In this document: piece after piece, positions 45,241-58,200 of the stretch | How the letters are laid out: the number at the start of each line of letters is the position of its first letter | Position numbering within the stretch: position 1 is the first letter of the stretch | From: Ciona intestinalis | Taxonomy: Eukaryota; Chordata; Ascidiacea; Phlebobranchia; Cionidae | Assembly (NCBI RefSeq): GCF_000224145.3 | Contig: NW_004190397.2 | Span: forward strand, 477,196-541,195 | Length of the DNA: 64,000 bases | Direction of reading: 5' to 3' | Program-made: the position numbers and the translations under genes | Notes under the pieces: model-generated | The model's input: the letters and a program-made list of their open reading frames with translations, nothing else | The model's database searches: none | Told to the model about the DNA's origin: nothing

Positions 45241-47603
45241 TTATGGTTCACCAGATCGCGCTTTCTTAACGAACTCCCGGACATTTTCTCCTCCGACAAG
45301 ATGATCAAATTGTTGAGCAACTGGTAATGCGTTGGAATAGCGATAATTGACAATGGTCAGGAGAACAAAACTATCATCTTCTTCGTAAACTGCCTTTGTT
45401 TCGAGACGGGGATTTCTTGGGCACAGTCCTCGTTCCGCCTGTCGGGCTCTGCCGAAATTACGATAATAATATTAATAATAAAAATTATTATAATAATAAC
45501 TTTATTTGTCGCTTCGATCACGGCAGCGAAGATTTAGAAATATTTTAAAAGAAAAAAACAAAGTATAACGTCTTTCTAGCAAGATATAGTAGGGCGGGAA
45601 AAGATGTGACACATTTATAGCGCACATAATATCCTAATATTCTGATCGTGTTTTAAACAATTAACAACGGTCTATGGGAGTTGTGAGGATTCGGTGTTAT
45701 AATTCTTTAAATGTTCTTTGTTTACTACTAAATAAGATATATAAGCACGAACCTGCTATACTTTAATCCTTCATCTCGAAACGGTGCCGGTAGTTTTGGC
45801 AACACGAACACAAGACTTCCACTGCTAACACACATTGGTGGGACGTTTATTCGACATTGCTCTTCGGGGAGCAGGTTCGGGGGAGTGGGTCCTGGCTTGA
45901 TATAGTGGCCTGCAATAACACAGAATGTGTTACAACTCACACGTATTGTAAAAATAGCCCAGAGTTTTTCATATTACCGATGTAAGGCACACCCGCACAT
46001 ATAATGCCTAAATATCCTGATCGTGTTTCAAACAATTAACAACAGTCTATGGCAGTCGTGAGGATATCGGTTTTATAATTCTTTGAGTGTTCTGTAATTG
46101 TTTACTACCAAATGGGACGAGAAAAAAAAAAAGAATAAAAAGGCCTCGCATCTTCCCCCACCCTACTATATAACAACTTTATCGGACAAAAGGCCTTATG
46201 GGGGTATTATTCCCGTTAAATTTGAAATTTCCGGTTAAAGTTGGTGTTTTACCAAAAATTGAAAAACCCGCTTTACATTGTAAATGTGACCTAGCTTATT
46301 CCAAGCCGCTGGCAAAAAATTAATCGTTTTACTTACTGCAATTTGGTGACGCTATTTCTGTAGGCACTGGGGGTGGAACTCCACCAGATAGAATTCGTCC
46401 ACCAAAAAATTGGTCATTGCCCACACCGGTCGCTTGTGTTGGTGATATATTACTTGTATTCAGAACTCCCTCTCCAGCGTCTAAATGGTAGTTGCATCCG
46501 TCTTTATCGCAGCATGTTCGACACACACTGGGGCTGTAGAAATAATAGCGACGTTAAAACAAATAGCGTATTATCTGAATGTATAACGAATGTAACTTGC
46601 TTTATCCGCCGGAAAAACGGCCGGAAAACGACAATCGTTATAACATGAGTGTTTTGCTTCATACACCTATAGTGCCAGCTTATGAGTTACGAAATGTTAC
46701 TTTGTACATAATTAAAAAATAAATAAATGTAATTTGCTTTATCCTCGCGCGACTGGAAAACACAGTCGTTATAACACAAGTGTTCTGTTTCATACACCTC
46801 GTGCCAGCTTATGAGTTACCAAGTATGTTCCTTTTTGGGTGATTATTTTCTGGAAACTTTTTCGTTTTTACGTTTTGTAACTTGTATTACGATAAACCAT
46901 TAAATTATAGATAAAATGAAAATTTACTTGATTTCTGGGTGACATTGCGTTCGGTTCTGCATGTGTAAAGCTTCGCATGCGTCTACTTCTTTACAGCCCC
47001 TCGTGATCAAGTACATTTCGTTCTCTACCCGCGACTCGGTGTAACAAACCTGTAGAAGAAAAACGGTCAAAAAGACGACAAAGTTTTTTCTATTCTACTT
47101 GTGCATAAATTCACAAATAGATTCTTAAGTATGCTATTGCCCATTTACGACACTGAAACTTTCGAAAAGGAAAAACCTTTTTACTTTCTCTATGACCAAT
47201 GATCAAAAGCACATAAGATATTTAAAATTCAAAACTTAAGATAGTAGGGTGGGGGTACGTTTAGCGCATAATATCCAAACATCCTGATCGCGTTTTAAAC
47301 AATTAACAACGGTCTATGCGAGTCGCGAGGATACGGTTTTATAATTCTTTAAATGTTCTTTGTTTACTATATCAAATGGGACCAACAAATGAGAAGGTGT
47401 CCCATCTTCCCGCACTCCACAAAAATCATTTTACTAACCTGGTTCCAGCTGCAAATCGTTGGCATCCCATATTCTGTACAATCTTCGTCCGACTGTTCGT
47501 TTTTGCAGAACCAGCATTCAAACCGCGACGTTGGATTGCAACACGTAATATTAAGGTGCAGAGATGCGACGACCATCAAGAAAACTGGAGAAATCTTTGT
47601 CAT
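45241..47603 (-). CDS. Secreted LU (Ly6/uPAR)-domain protein with unrecognised C-terminal domain (5 exons)
   Basis: Coding exons on the minus strand: 47603-47439, 47049-46928, 46533-46337, 45909-45753, 45448-45241; 282 residues in phase. Seen: a signal peptide (MTKISPVFLMVVASLHLN), then a three-finger LU domain (about 28-110) with FECWFC, CSWNQVCYTE, RGCKEVDAC and the diagnostic ending VCRTCCDKDGCN. A Ser/Thr/Pro linker (about 111-165) follows, then a roughly 115-residue region with three further cysteines (CRINVPPMC, RGLCPRNP) and the end NYRYSNALPVAQQF...ARSGEP. The C-terminus is hydrophilic, so no GPI-anchor signal or membrane segment is visible and secretion is inferred. I do not recognise the C-terminal region. 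The exon-4 donor (AG|GTTCGT) is weak; the other junctions are standard. The gene is convergent with the lectin and divergent from FSD1. Confidence 0.83.
45465..45560. repeat. Repeat-D fragment in LU-gene intron 4
   Basis: Matches ctttatttgtcgcttcgatc...gcgaagatttagaaatattt, shared with 56735-56835 and 59695-59760. Confidence 0.6.
45585..45737. mobile_element. Truncated MITE-A next to an LU-gene exon
   Basis: Left TIR (tagggcgggaaaagatg) and core up to gtttactactaaat. The sequence then changes 15 bases before exon 4, where the weak donor of that exon lies. Confidence 0.75.
45985..46174. mobile_element. MITE-A copy with eroded left end
   Basis: The right TIR is intact (catcttcccccaccctacta). 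It lies in the LU-gene intron between exons 3 and 4. Confidence 0.75.
46577..46855 (-). mobile_element. Two tandem SINE-B tails in LU-gene intron 2
   Basis: Inverted tail units at 46577-46705 and 46722-46855 (cgttataac...tgtttcatacacct). Confidence 0.65.
47241..47425. mobile_element. MITE-A copy in LU-gene intron 1
   Basis: A nearly full-length copy ending 13 bases from the exon-1 donor. The left TIR has a deletion (gtgggggtacgtttagc). Confidence 0.8.
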
Positions 47604-48119
47604 ACTGATTCTGGTTGTATGGTTTCAATGTTCCTTATGGTTGACTTCAATACTAAGTGTGTATGTATATCTTAAAAATTCCTGTATTTATAGGATCTAA
47701 CCGATGTGATTCACATCTTTCGTTTGTTGTTTTATGTCACTTGATTCAGTTTCGATATTTTTAAAATGTTGGTACCAGGAAACATACTTCTGATTGATGA
47801 ACATTAATCCTTAACTCACAACAGAATGTGTCTTGATAAATGTTTATTCAAACGACTAAATATATAACATATCGGCAACGTGAGAGCAATAATAAACATA
47901 TACTGGACAGTTAAAAGGAAATGATCATATAAGCTACTGTCCGACAAACATTTTTGCAATAATAAGAAAAGCAATATGAAAATCGTTCGATTAACTAAAT
48001 GCCCACTTAAATGAAACACTACAGCGCTTTTAGTTGGTAAATATAACCTTCATCCTAGTTTACAAGTGGTGTGACCGTAACAGGTTTCGAAACTATGGGA
48101 TGATTTTTTTTGTAAATGA

Positions 48120-48345
48120 TACCAGCGCCGTGGCAAAGTGATTAGCGCATCTGCCTCTAACCCAGAGGTAATAGGTTCAAAGTTCGTCGCTGGCTATATC
48201 ATCGTGGGGGTATGTGTCCTTGGCCAAGACACCCACAAAGTAACATACATAGTAACTCGTAGCTAGCACGAGATCGAGATGTAAGGACACCCGTATTATA
48301 ACGACTGTCGTTTTTCTGTCACGCGAGGATAAAGCACATTCCAAC
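48120..48345 (+). mobile_element. SINE-B copy
   Basis: Head with A box (gccgtggcaaagtgattagc) and B box (ggttcaaagttcg), then a shortened body and the tail. Lies between the LU gene and FSD1. Confidence 0.75.
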
Positions 48346-48478
48346 CTATGTGATGAATTATTTAAAGGGTGGATATTGCAGAAGTTCTGTAATTGCAGCT
48401 AATAGAATTGTAATTAAAACCAATTATTGTTTATCACTAAAAATTACATCTTTAGTGTTCACTTACACACAAAAACGT

Positions 48479-48830
48479 CAGCCGTAATAGCGAGAGAAAA
48501 CATAAGAAAAAAGCAGCTAGTCCATTGACCTTGGACGTTTGTCGTTTAAATCCTGCCTTTTTTTGTTTAGAATACACTCAATAGGAGTTTGCACGGCAAA
48601 CATAAATCGTAATTTGAAACGCTATTTTATGTGCAATTGATAATAAGGTTGACAGTTTCTTAACAAACACTTTTTTCCAGACTTTTTAGTATTGACTAAT
48701 TTAGCGCTTGCTGTCGCAACGAAAACGACATGGATAAGCAAAAGGTATGTTTCCTAAGGAATCCTAACTCAATTATATTCTTTTGATTTACACCCAAATG
48801 AGTTATAAACACGGTATATACTATTAATTA
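48479..48830 (+). pseudogene. Second copy of the FSD1 first-exon region, cut by the assembly gap
   Basis: Nearly identical to 48953-49306, including the same acceptor-like tract, the ATG GATAAGCAAAAG exon (ATG near 48730) and the donor. It ends in the N run. Small indels distinguish the copies just after the donor. The likeliest explanation is that two haplotypes were both assembled on either side of the gap. A real local duplication is the alternative. Confidence 0.7.
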
Positions 48831-48880
48831 NNNNNNNNNNNNNNNNNNNNNNNNNNNNNNNNNNNNNNNNNNNNNNNNNN
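48831..48880. other. Assembly gap 2
   Basis: A run of 50 N between two near-identical copies of the FSD1 first-exon region. Confidence 0.98.
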
Positions 48881-48952
48881 GATCACGAACCTCGGGGATC
48901 TGGCTCCGCGGAAAGGGGCACCTCGGAACCCCGCGGAAAGCTCGGGAAGCCC
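48881..48952. other. Anomalous GC-rich 72-base stretch after gap 2
   Basis: Very GC-rich (ctccgcggaaaggggcacct), unlike anything else in the window, starting with GATC and ending exactly where the duplicated FSD1 region begins. It is probably a cloning or assembly artefact or foreign sequence. Confidence 0.7.
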
Positions 48953-49142
48953 GGCAGCCGTAATAGCGAGAGAAAACATAAGAAAAAAGCAGCTAGTCCA
49001 TTGACCTTGGACGTTTGTCGTTTAGATCCTGCCTTTTTTTGTTTAGAATACACTCAATAGGAGTTTGCACGGCAAACATAAATCGTAATTTGAAACGCTA
49101 TTTTGCGTGCAATTGATAATAAGGTTGACAGTTTCTTAATAA

Positions 49143-49178
49143 ACACTTTTTCCAGACTTTTTATTATTGACTTATTTA
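49143..49178 (+). promoter_or_regulatory. Possible spliced-leader acceptor before FSD1 exon 1
   Basis: Two pyrimidine-rich AG sites (tttttccag and gacttatttag) precede the 15-base coding exon. The second lies about 28 bases before the ATG. Both are conserved in the duplicated copy across the gap. It could be a trans-splice site or an ordinary 5' UTR acceptor. Confidence 0.3.
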
Positions 49179-49204
49179 GCGCTTGCCGTCGCAACGAAAA
49201 CGAC

Positions 49205-52200
49205 ATGGATAAGCAAAAGGTATGTAACTATAAAGTCTGTTTCCTAACTCAATGATATACCAATGTTTACACCCAAATGAGTTATAAACATAGTATTTAA
49301 TTATATATTTGTGTATTTTATTTCAAATTCATAATAAATTGCCCTGCTTAGAGTTGTGTATGTTACAGTTTAACTTTTTCTTTTATTTTAAAAGTTTTGA
49401 CAGTAAAATTCAAATAGGCACGTAAACAGAACACCTGTGTAATAAGGACTGTCATTGCCCTGTAATGCAAGATAAATAAGTTTCATTCTTTTAATCAACC
49501 ACAAAGTGACATATGGGGTAACTCGTAAGCGAGCACGAGGTATATGAAACAGAACACCCGTGTTATAACTGTCATTGTCCCACCACACAAGGATAAATAA
49601 GTTAGAAAAAAGTTACATTCATTCAATCACCCACAAAGTTATATATGTGGTAACTCGTAAGCGAGCACGAGGTCTATAAAACAGAACAGCTATGTTATAA
49701 CAATTGTCATTGCCCCATTTCCCAAGCATACGCATATAACATTTGTCATATTTATATCATTCACGCATTCATTCATTCAACACAAGATTTCAGGACAAAT
49801 TATTTTCTGCAATATTTTAGGAGAGTATGAATAAAACAAATACATCTATATATATATTTTTATATATGTTTAAATAAATGTTATTATTTAATTTTCCTGT
49901 TGTATCGTCTGTAGGGTGTAACGGTCACGCCTTTTATCCAAAACATTATTTCTTTCTCTTCTATCAATAAGCGTGTTTTAACAATTGTTGTTTTACCGTT
50001 ACTACCCATCTTTTCGCTTTTGTCAACTCTCTTGATCTTCGTTATCGTGAACGAAGAGACAAAAGAAATTTTATTCATTTATTCATTCATATATATATAT
50101 ATGTCATACATTAAAGTAAAATTTATTCTTTAATTGTAACACAATATTTTAGGAGGCCTTGGGGCGCATTGTTGACTCTTTACGTACTAAATATGTTGAA
50201 GCAACAGCTTTCGAATCTGATCTACAATCTGATCTCCGTCTTTTAAGCGAAGCATTTCATTCGAGTCTTGACGACTTAAATTCTGAGTTCGAAAAACTTG
50301 AATCTGCTTTAGAGTTGAGAAAAAAAGAAATGCTTGCGAGCGTAGAGGAAGAAATGAATATGAAGACCAGTTTAATTAAGGTTTATATATATATATAAAT
50401 ATATTTGTATATTAGCAATATAATAAAGGAAAAATTACCCTAAAAATGATCACCCACAAAGTTACATACATGGTAACTCGTAAACCGGCACAAGGTGTAT
50501 GAAACAGAGCACCCGAGACTGTCATTTTCTGGCCATGCAAAGATAAAGCAAGTTACATTCATTTATTCTTATAGTGGTGTAGGGTAATGTGGCATATGCA
50601 AAATTGCAAACCCCCTAATTACGCCACTAATCTTTTATTTAAAATTTGATTACAGAATCAGTTGAAAAATTACCAAGACTCTAGAACAGATGCTGACGAG
50701 CTTATTTTAATATCTAAAGAAGCAATGGATATTACAAATAACACTCAATTTAACCAAGTAGGTTTTTACCTAAATTTATATATATTCATTAAATTCCCAT
50801 TAAAATTGGGTTATATTTTTCTAAACTTTACAAAGTTTTTTTTTTATTTTTGTTTTTTTTATTAAATTAAATTGGTTTGCATTTTTATTTAATATTACAA
50901 AGTTTTTTTAAAAACTTTTTATTAGTTTCTATTCTATTCTATTTGGGTAAGATTTTGAAGCTGGCACGCCATAGGACCTGATACTTAGGAAGAGAAAATA
51001 TAGTAAAAAGGTGTCCCACCTTGCCCCCACCCTACTATACTCAAAACTTACTGCTTTTTCTAATAGTGTAGAAACTGTATGAATATGCATTTGCAGTACG
51101 TTTTTAATTGTTGTATTATTTCTGTATAGATATGTCTAATACTTAAGCTTTTTTTTCCGTTTTTTTTTTATTATTTTTTGCTGACAAACTCATTTTTTTA
51201 GGTTGCGTTGTCAATTAAAGAAAGGCAAGTTATAATACGCTTGTATGTGTAGTGTATTATCATGTACAAATATATGTTGTACAGCTGTAATTAGTGGTGT
51301 AGCTTTGTCAGTGCTCCATGATTTAAGTGTATATGTTTGTACTGCAGTAGAAAAGTTGGACATCATAGGCGCCTAACATGGGTATGCAAGGTATGCGTTT
51401 GCACCCCTAAAAATAAACATTTATCAGTGTCCATGATTTATGTATATATGTGTCTACTGTACTGTAATAGAATAGTGGGACATCATAGGCGCCTAACATG
51501 GGTATGCAAGGTATGCGTATGCACCCCTAAAAATAAAATTTTATTAGCGTCCATGATTTATGTATATATGTGCCTACTGTACTGTAATAGGAAAGTGAGA
51601 CATTATGGGCGCCTAACATGGGTATGCAAGGTATGCGTATACACCCCTAAAAATAAATCAAAGCACCCATGAGTACCTAGTATAAATGCATAAGCAATTT
51701 AATATCCTATCTTTACAAATATGACTTTAAATAAACACCATACAGTGGTGATAGTGCAACGATCAGTCTATTTCCCCCCAAAAAGTTAATAATGTGACAA
51801 AAAAAAGTTCATGCTTTGTTTCGTGGCATAAATCTTTATCTTTTAAAACTTATGAGTACTTTGATTTTAAAAAGTTGGGCCGTGTGTTGGAAATGTAGGA
51901 CATTCATTCCTATAAAACAAATTTGGTTTCATTGATAACTAATTAGAGCAATGCAGAAAACTCTACAGTAGGCATATCAACGTAGGCATATCAACGTAGA
52001 CGGAGGTGACACCTTTAGCACATAATATCCAAATATCTTGATCGTATTTTAACCAATTAACAATGGTCTATGAAATTTATTAGGATGCGATTTTATAATT
52101 CTTTAAAAGTTCTTTATTTACTGCCAAATGGGACAAGAAAATAGAGTTAAAGGTGTCCCATCTTCCCCCACCCTACTACATAAACTTTACCTTAAATTTG

Positions 52201-55200
52201 TAAAATTTTTGGGTCCAAATCCATTTATACCTCTATTTATATATAATAAGCTATGGTGGATAATCTAGTATTATTTTGTTTATTCTTAATCTATGCTGAT
52301 CCCAATATGATGTATTACATTTGCTTAACCTAATTAAACTGCAATGAACGAATTAAATTTAATTTGTCTCCTCAGTCATGATAACGAAAAATGAGAAAGT
52401 TCCCAAAAGGTGAAAAGACGGGTAGTAACGGTAAAACAACAGTTGTTAAAACACGCTTATTGATAAAAAGAAAAAAATAATGTTTTGGATAAAATGCGTG
52501 ACCGTTACACCCTACAGACAATACAATGTAAATTAAATAAATACCAGTTAATTAAACAATATTAAAGAGATATGTAGTGTTCTCTTTTAAATTAGTAATA
52601 AAAAAATTCTGGTTTAAAAATTGCAACTTAAATAACATTAGTCTATAACCTGCCATGATAAAAAAATGAAAAAAAAAATTTACAAAAGCCTTTTTTTAGA
52701 AAACTAGTCACTTAAATTAGATAAATTTCAAAAACACAAGTTTTATGATTAAATATCTCATAAAAAGGTGTTTTTAGGTTAAGCTAAAATTTGCAAGTTA
52801 TGTATACACTAGTATTCTATCATAAAGTATTCAATTCAAGTACGCATATATATATTTGTTCTTTTATTAAACATATAGCCATTGGAGAATATTTTAACTT
52901 TTACACTGTAGTCTGTAGCTAAGCGTTATAAATAATGCAGTGCAAATACCGCAGTTGTAACATTATGACATCATAATAAAACTCACTGTAGAGTTGAAAT
53001 CTCGTTAAAATTTTTTACAAATTTTATTGTTTTAGTTTATATGTATGAATGTAACTCATTTATCCTCGTGTGACCAGAAAACGACACTTGTTATAACATG
53101 GTGTTCTGATTCATACACCTCATGCCAGATTACGAGTTACCATGTATGTTACTTTGTTGGTGATTATTTTTTAGGATTTTTTGTATGTAGCATTACAGGA
53201 TAGTTGTAGTTTATTTAAAACTTTATTGGTGTTTTTAGTAAAAGTTGAATGTGAATGAATGTAACTTACTTCATCCTCGCGTGGCCCGAAAAGGACAGTC
53301 ATTATAACACGAGTGTTCTGTTTCATACACCTCGTGCAAGCTTACGAGTTACCAAGTATGTTACTTCGTAGGTACTTTTTGGGGGACTTTTTCATTTTTT
53401 TATGTATGACTGATAATTTGAACAACCCATTAGTGACCACTGGAATAGAGCTATTATTTGGTCATTAATTAATGCTATAATACTTAATATAAAAAATGCT
53501 CCATTTTGTGGCAGTTTAAGTAGAAACTTTATATTAGACTTTCGTTTAGGCTGTAAAAGTTGTGTTGTAATTTAAAGTCAATTTTGCCAGTAATTGGATA
53601 ATATATATTGATTTGCTCTTGCTATTTTGTACTTGTATTTAAATATTCAAGTACTTAAACCATATACTAGCCCTAGCCGCAATATTCTTTTAAGCAGCAT
53701 GCATTTTTCTGCATTTTAATGCTTCATTTTCGTAAAAAAAAAAAAATTAAAAAACTATTTAATTTCAAAAACATTTTTAAATTTTTGTAATTTTTGATTT
53801 GTCATCATTTCTTTGCTGATTAAACATTTTAAAGCTGACTCATCTTTGTTTTTTGCAGAGTCACAATGTCACCAATATTTCGTCTTTCCTCTGTGGCAAG
53901 TGTGACAGATATTTCTTGTCACTTGGTGGCTGATTTTACAAGAGAGCAAACGATTCTAAACAAGCTAACTTTTTTGCCAGGTAAAATATACAGTAGGAAC
54001 TGACTTGAACAAAAAAGCGTAATTTGTTCATAAAAAAGCCTATTTATAGTCTAAAAATTGACTTAAACAACAAAACAAAACATAACTTTTTAATGCTTTT
54101 TATACATGTACAAAATAAAGCCTGTTAAAATAAAATTAAATTTGTATTTTTCAACTTGTGCTTGACAATTTGGAATATCAAACACGTCCGAAATACTCTG
54201 AGAGCTTTTTAGTAACACCATTTTTTTCTAGTTCCACAGACCCCTATCATACTAGAGGAATTATGTACCGCAAGTGACAACACCATAACTTGCCAGTGGA
54301 ATTTACCAACTCCCGACACTGAGGAAAATAGCGCTGTCGAAAACGAAGACATTATATTACCTTCTACCATTGAATCTTACGTTTTTCAGTTCCGACAAGT
54401 AAAAGCTGACCAGGGAAATCAAGACGTCCCATGGAAAACTGAGGAAAATATTAAAACAATGGAATATGTCATTAAAGGTATATATAGACAACTCATTATT
54501 GACTACTGGGTTGCAGCAATTGCCGTTAAATGTCTTGTCCAAAAGGCATACGCGGTCATAATAGAATCAGTATCGAGTATTAAATTTAATAAAGTTACAA
54601 ATTCGTTGTCGATAAAGTGGTTAGCGCGCCTGCCTGTAACAAAGAGGTAATGGGTTCAAGCCTTGTTGCTGCTACCATTGTGGGCGTATGTGTCCTTGGG
54701 CAAGACACTTAACGGAAATTGCTTCAACCTAGTGGTCCAACCACTGTACCACAGTGCTAGGCAAAATAAAGGTAAATTTGCCATTTTTAACAACCATATT
54801 ACATTTCATCAAAAAATGCTTTCAATTTTAAATTTATTTTAATCCTGGTTTATAATTTTTGAATGTTTTTTGTTTACTACCAAATGGGATGGGAAAATGA
54901 AATTAAAATGTCTCTTCTTTTTTCCCCACCCTACTATACATAATATTTTATATATATCATTCTTTTTCAAACTAATTTTATTTTTAAGTTTTAAATTTGA
55001 ATTCCAGGCTTGGTTTTTGACAAACCATTTATTCAAATTCGTGTTCAATCTTGGAATAAAGCTGTAGGCGGTGAATTCAGTCGAGTTGCAACAATCGCAA
55101 CACCTGCCTATAGTTTCAACCTTGATGCTGACGCCTGTCACGGGAATTTAAAGGTTACAACTCCTATCACAGTGGAATGGGACCCAACAGCCATGAAAGG

Positions 55201-58200
55201 TAGAGAAGATGGGTTATTTTAAAATAATCCAAAAAAAAATCAATTAAAATGTCAAAAAAATGAAAATGTCAAAACAATCAAAATGGGTCAAAAAAAATCA
55301 AAATTTGAAAAATAATAAAATTTGAAAAAAATGGTAAAGCAAACGCGTCAGAAATAATCTGATAGCTTGACTAAGTAAAGCAACTCGAAAAAACTACTGT
55401 ATTTTACTTTAGGGAAGCTTTGTAGCAGCCTTAGATTTTTTGAATTTTACTATTTTATATATAAACTAAAAAACTAGTTTCCTTTGTTTTGACTTAACAT
55501 CATGGAATTTCGAAATATATATATATTTATATTATTTCTATTTTTTAGCACCAGAAGGGCGAGCACGAAGTGCAGGAAAAACACAAACATCAAATAAAAC
55601 ATCGTCGCCAAAAAAAACAAAGAAAGACAGATTTATTGGAGAATCGTACACTGTACTTGGTAATTTAAAACTTTTCGACTATTTCTTTAATTTAATGAAT
55701 GAATGTAACTTTCCAATGGTAGTCTTGAACATTTAACTTTAGGTTAGAGGCAGGCACAATACAAATAAAGGGTAATTTTTTTCGAACTTTTTCTTAAATT
55801 TAATTGAATGAGTGTAACTTGGCAATGGTAGCAGCAATGAGGCTTGAACCCGCAACCTCTTGGTAAGAGACCAGTGTGCTAGTCTCTGTGCTACGGAACT
55901 GGACGATTAGTAGTGCGCTTACAAAGTTTTGAGCTGTGCTTCTCAACCTACTGTCCGCATACCACTTGTGGTACATTAAGGTCTTCTAGGGGGTGCCCGA
56001 GTGACTTATTTAGGTTTACTGAAACAAATTAAACTTCATGCAAATTTACATGTTATCAGCATACGTAACTTTGTGGGTGATATCTTTTTTTGTCTTTTTT
56101 ATTCTGACTTACGATTTTAACATTCTAATGGACCTAGCAACTTTGTGGGTGATACCTTTTATTTCTTTTTTCAATTCCAACTTACAATTTTAACATTCTA
56201 GAATCTAAACGGCCACTGGGTTGAAGCAATAGCCGTTAAGTCAAGTCTCTTACCCAACATCTCATATACCAACAATCGTTGCAGCATTAAGATTTGAACC
56301 CGTATCCTCTGGACAAAATACAAAAAAAAAATTTAAAAATTAAAAAAAAAAAAAAATTTAAAAATTATAAAAAAATAAAACTACTCTCTAAAGCAGCTAA
56401 TTCTTTCTCTATAAAGGTGATTCCCCCATTTCCGATGACGAAATATATTATGAAGTTACTGCAGCCCCTGACTCTAAAACTTACAGTGTGGGCCTGACGT
56501 CTCGTTCTATCAGTCGTTACGATCAGATCGGACGGACCCCAAATTCTTGGTGTATTTTTGTCTCAAGCTGGATACAGGTATTTATAACACAAAAAATCTT
56601 CTTTTTTTTTATAGAAAATAAACTTTTTGATTATGTGGTAAAAAATATTTGTAAAAAAATTGTAATTTTTAATATGTTGAAAATGTTTTTTATAATCACA
56701 AACTGTTTTTTTTATATAATAATAAAATAATGTATTAACTTTATTTCCTCTGCGATTACGGTAGCGAAGATTTAGAAATATTTTAAAAGAAAAGACAGGT
56801 TATAGCGACAAAACGAAAGTTGTTGCAAAAATAATATATATATATACAAAAATATATATATATGTACAAAAAAAATGCGACATTTTTCTTTGAAAAAAAA
56901 ATCAAAACATTTAAAAGTAATTATTAATTTTACCATATTTTTTAGAACACATTCGTTGCGAAACATAATAACAAAATGAAAAACTTAGAAGCTACAAAAG
57001 TTCCAGCAAGAATTGGTGTTTATTACAATTCCCAACTAAGTAAGTATTTGTGTTTTGGCTTATATAGTAGGGTGAGGGAAGATGGGACACCTTTAGCACG
57101 TAATATCTAAATATCCTGATCGTGTTTTAAACATTTAACAATGGTCTATGAGAGTCGTGAGAATACGGTTTCATAATTCTTTGAGTGTTCTTTGTTTACT
57201 ACTAAATGGGACGAGAAAATAGAGTGAAAAGGTGTCCCATCTACCCCCCCATTGAATGAATGTAACTTGGAAAACAGCAGTCGTTTTAACACAAATGTTC
57301 TATTATATACATCTGGTGCCAGTTTACGAGTTGTATGTAACTTTTGAGTGATTATTATTTTTTTTTTTTTCTTATGCATGGCTGATAATTTGGACAACCC
57401 ATTAGTGACCACTGGGTTGGAGCAATTGCTGTTAAGTGGCTTGCTCAAGAACACATACGCCCACATTGATAGCAGAAAAGAGTGTTCCCTGATGAAGTCC
57501 TGGCATATAGCAGACAAAATGTTAAAAATACATTACGTTTTTATATACCAGATGAGGCACTAAAAAAGTATATTTAAAAAAACTACATTGATTTGAACAG
57601 ATTACAAATATTTTTATAAACTTTTGAAAAAAAACGCCGCAATAAACTAAAAAATTATTTTTAGATTTTATTTAGAAAAACGTACATATATTTAAACAGA
57701 TTCTATTCTATGTGGGTGAGGTCCCGCAGCGTGGCATACCATGGGTCTTAGGATTTAGGCCAGAGTTGGCCCATTACCCCTATTTAAACAGATACAAATA
57801 TTTGTATAAACTTCAAAATAAACAGCCACAATGAACCAAAAAATCTGCTTTTTAGACTTTCTGTCATTTTATGATGTAGACACACGTTCATGCATTCATT
57901 CCTTCAAGCAAGTGAAAGCTCTAACACAAATGGTTCCTGGCTTTTCTGTATGGTGTGGCTCTATACAAATACATACTGGTATACAGGTATTGAACATTTT
58001 GGACCTACTTTTATTTTTTGTACTTTTTTACATCATTTTTTTATTTTCTTGTTATTTTTTTTTAAATTTTCTTGTACTTTATTTGTCTCTTTAGTTACTG
58101 TAGCAAAGATTTTAAAATCTTTTAAACGAAAATACAGGATATGGCGACAAAACAAAAGTTGTTGAAACACGCTTACAATTAAAAAATATTCACATTTAGT

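Noticed and set aside
47316..47675. Two overlapping plus-strand frames of about 115 residues
   Set aside because: They lie over a MITE-A copy and the antisense of the LU-gene first exon.
49425..49745. Regularly spaced short repeats that could suggest a CRISPR-like array
   Set aside because: They are SINE-B tail units in a eukaryotic intron. The spacing and sequence match dispersed copies elsewhere.
51337..51672. 111-residue frame with internal repeats
   Set aside because: Explained by the three 120-bp tandem units, whose period is divisible by three. No start context or family match.
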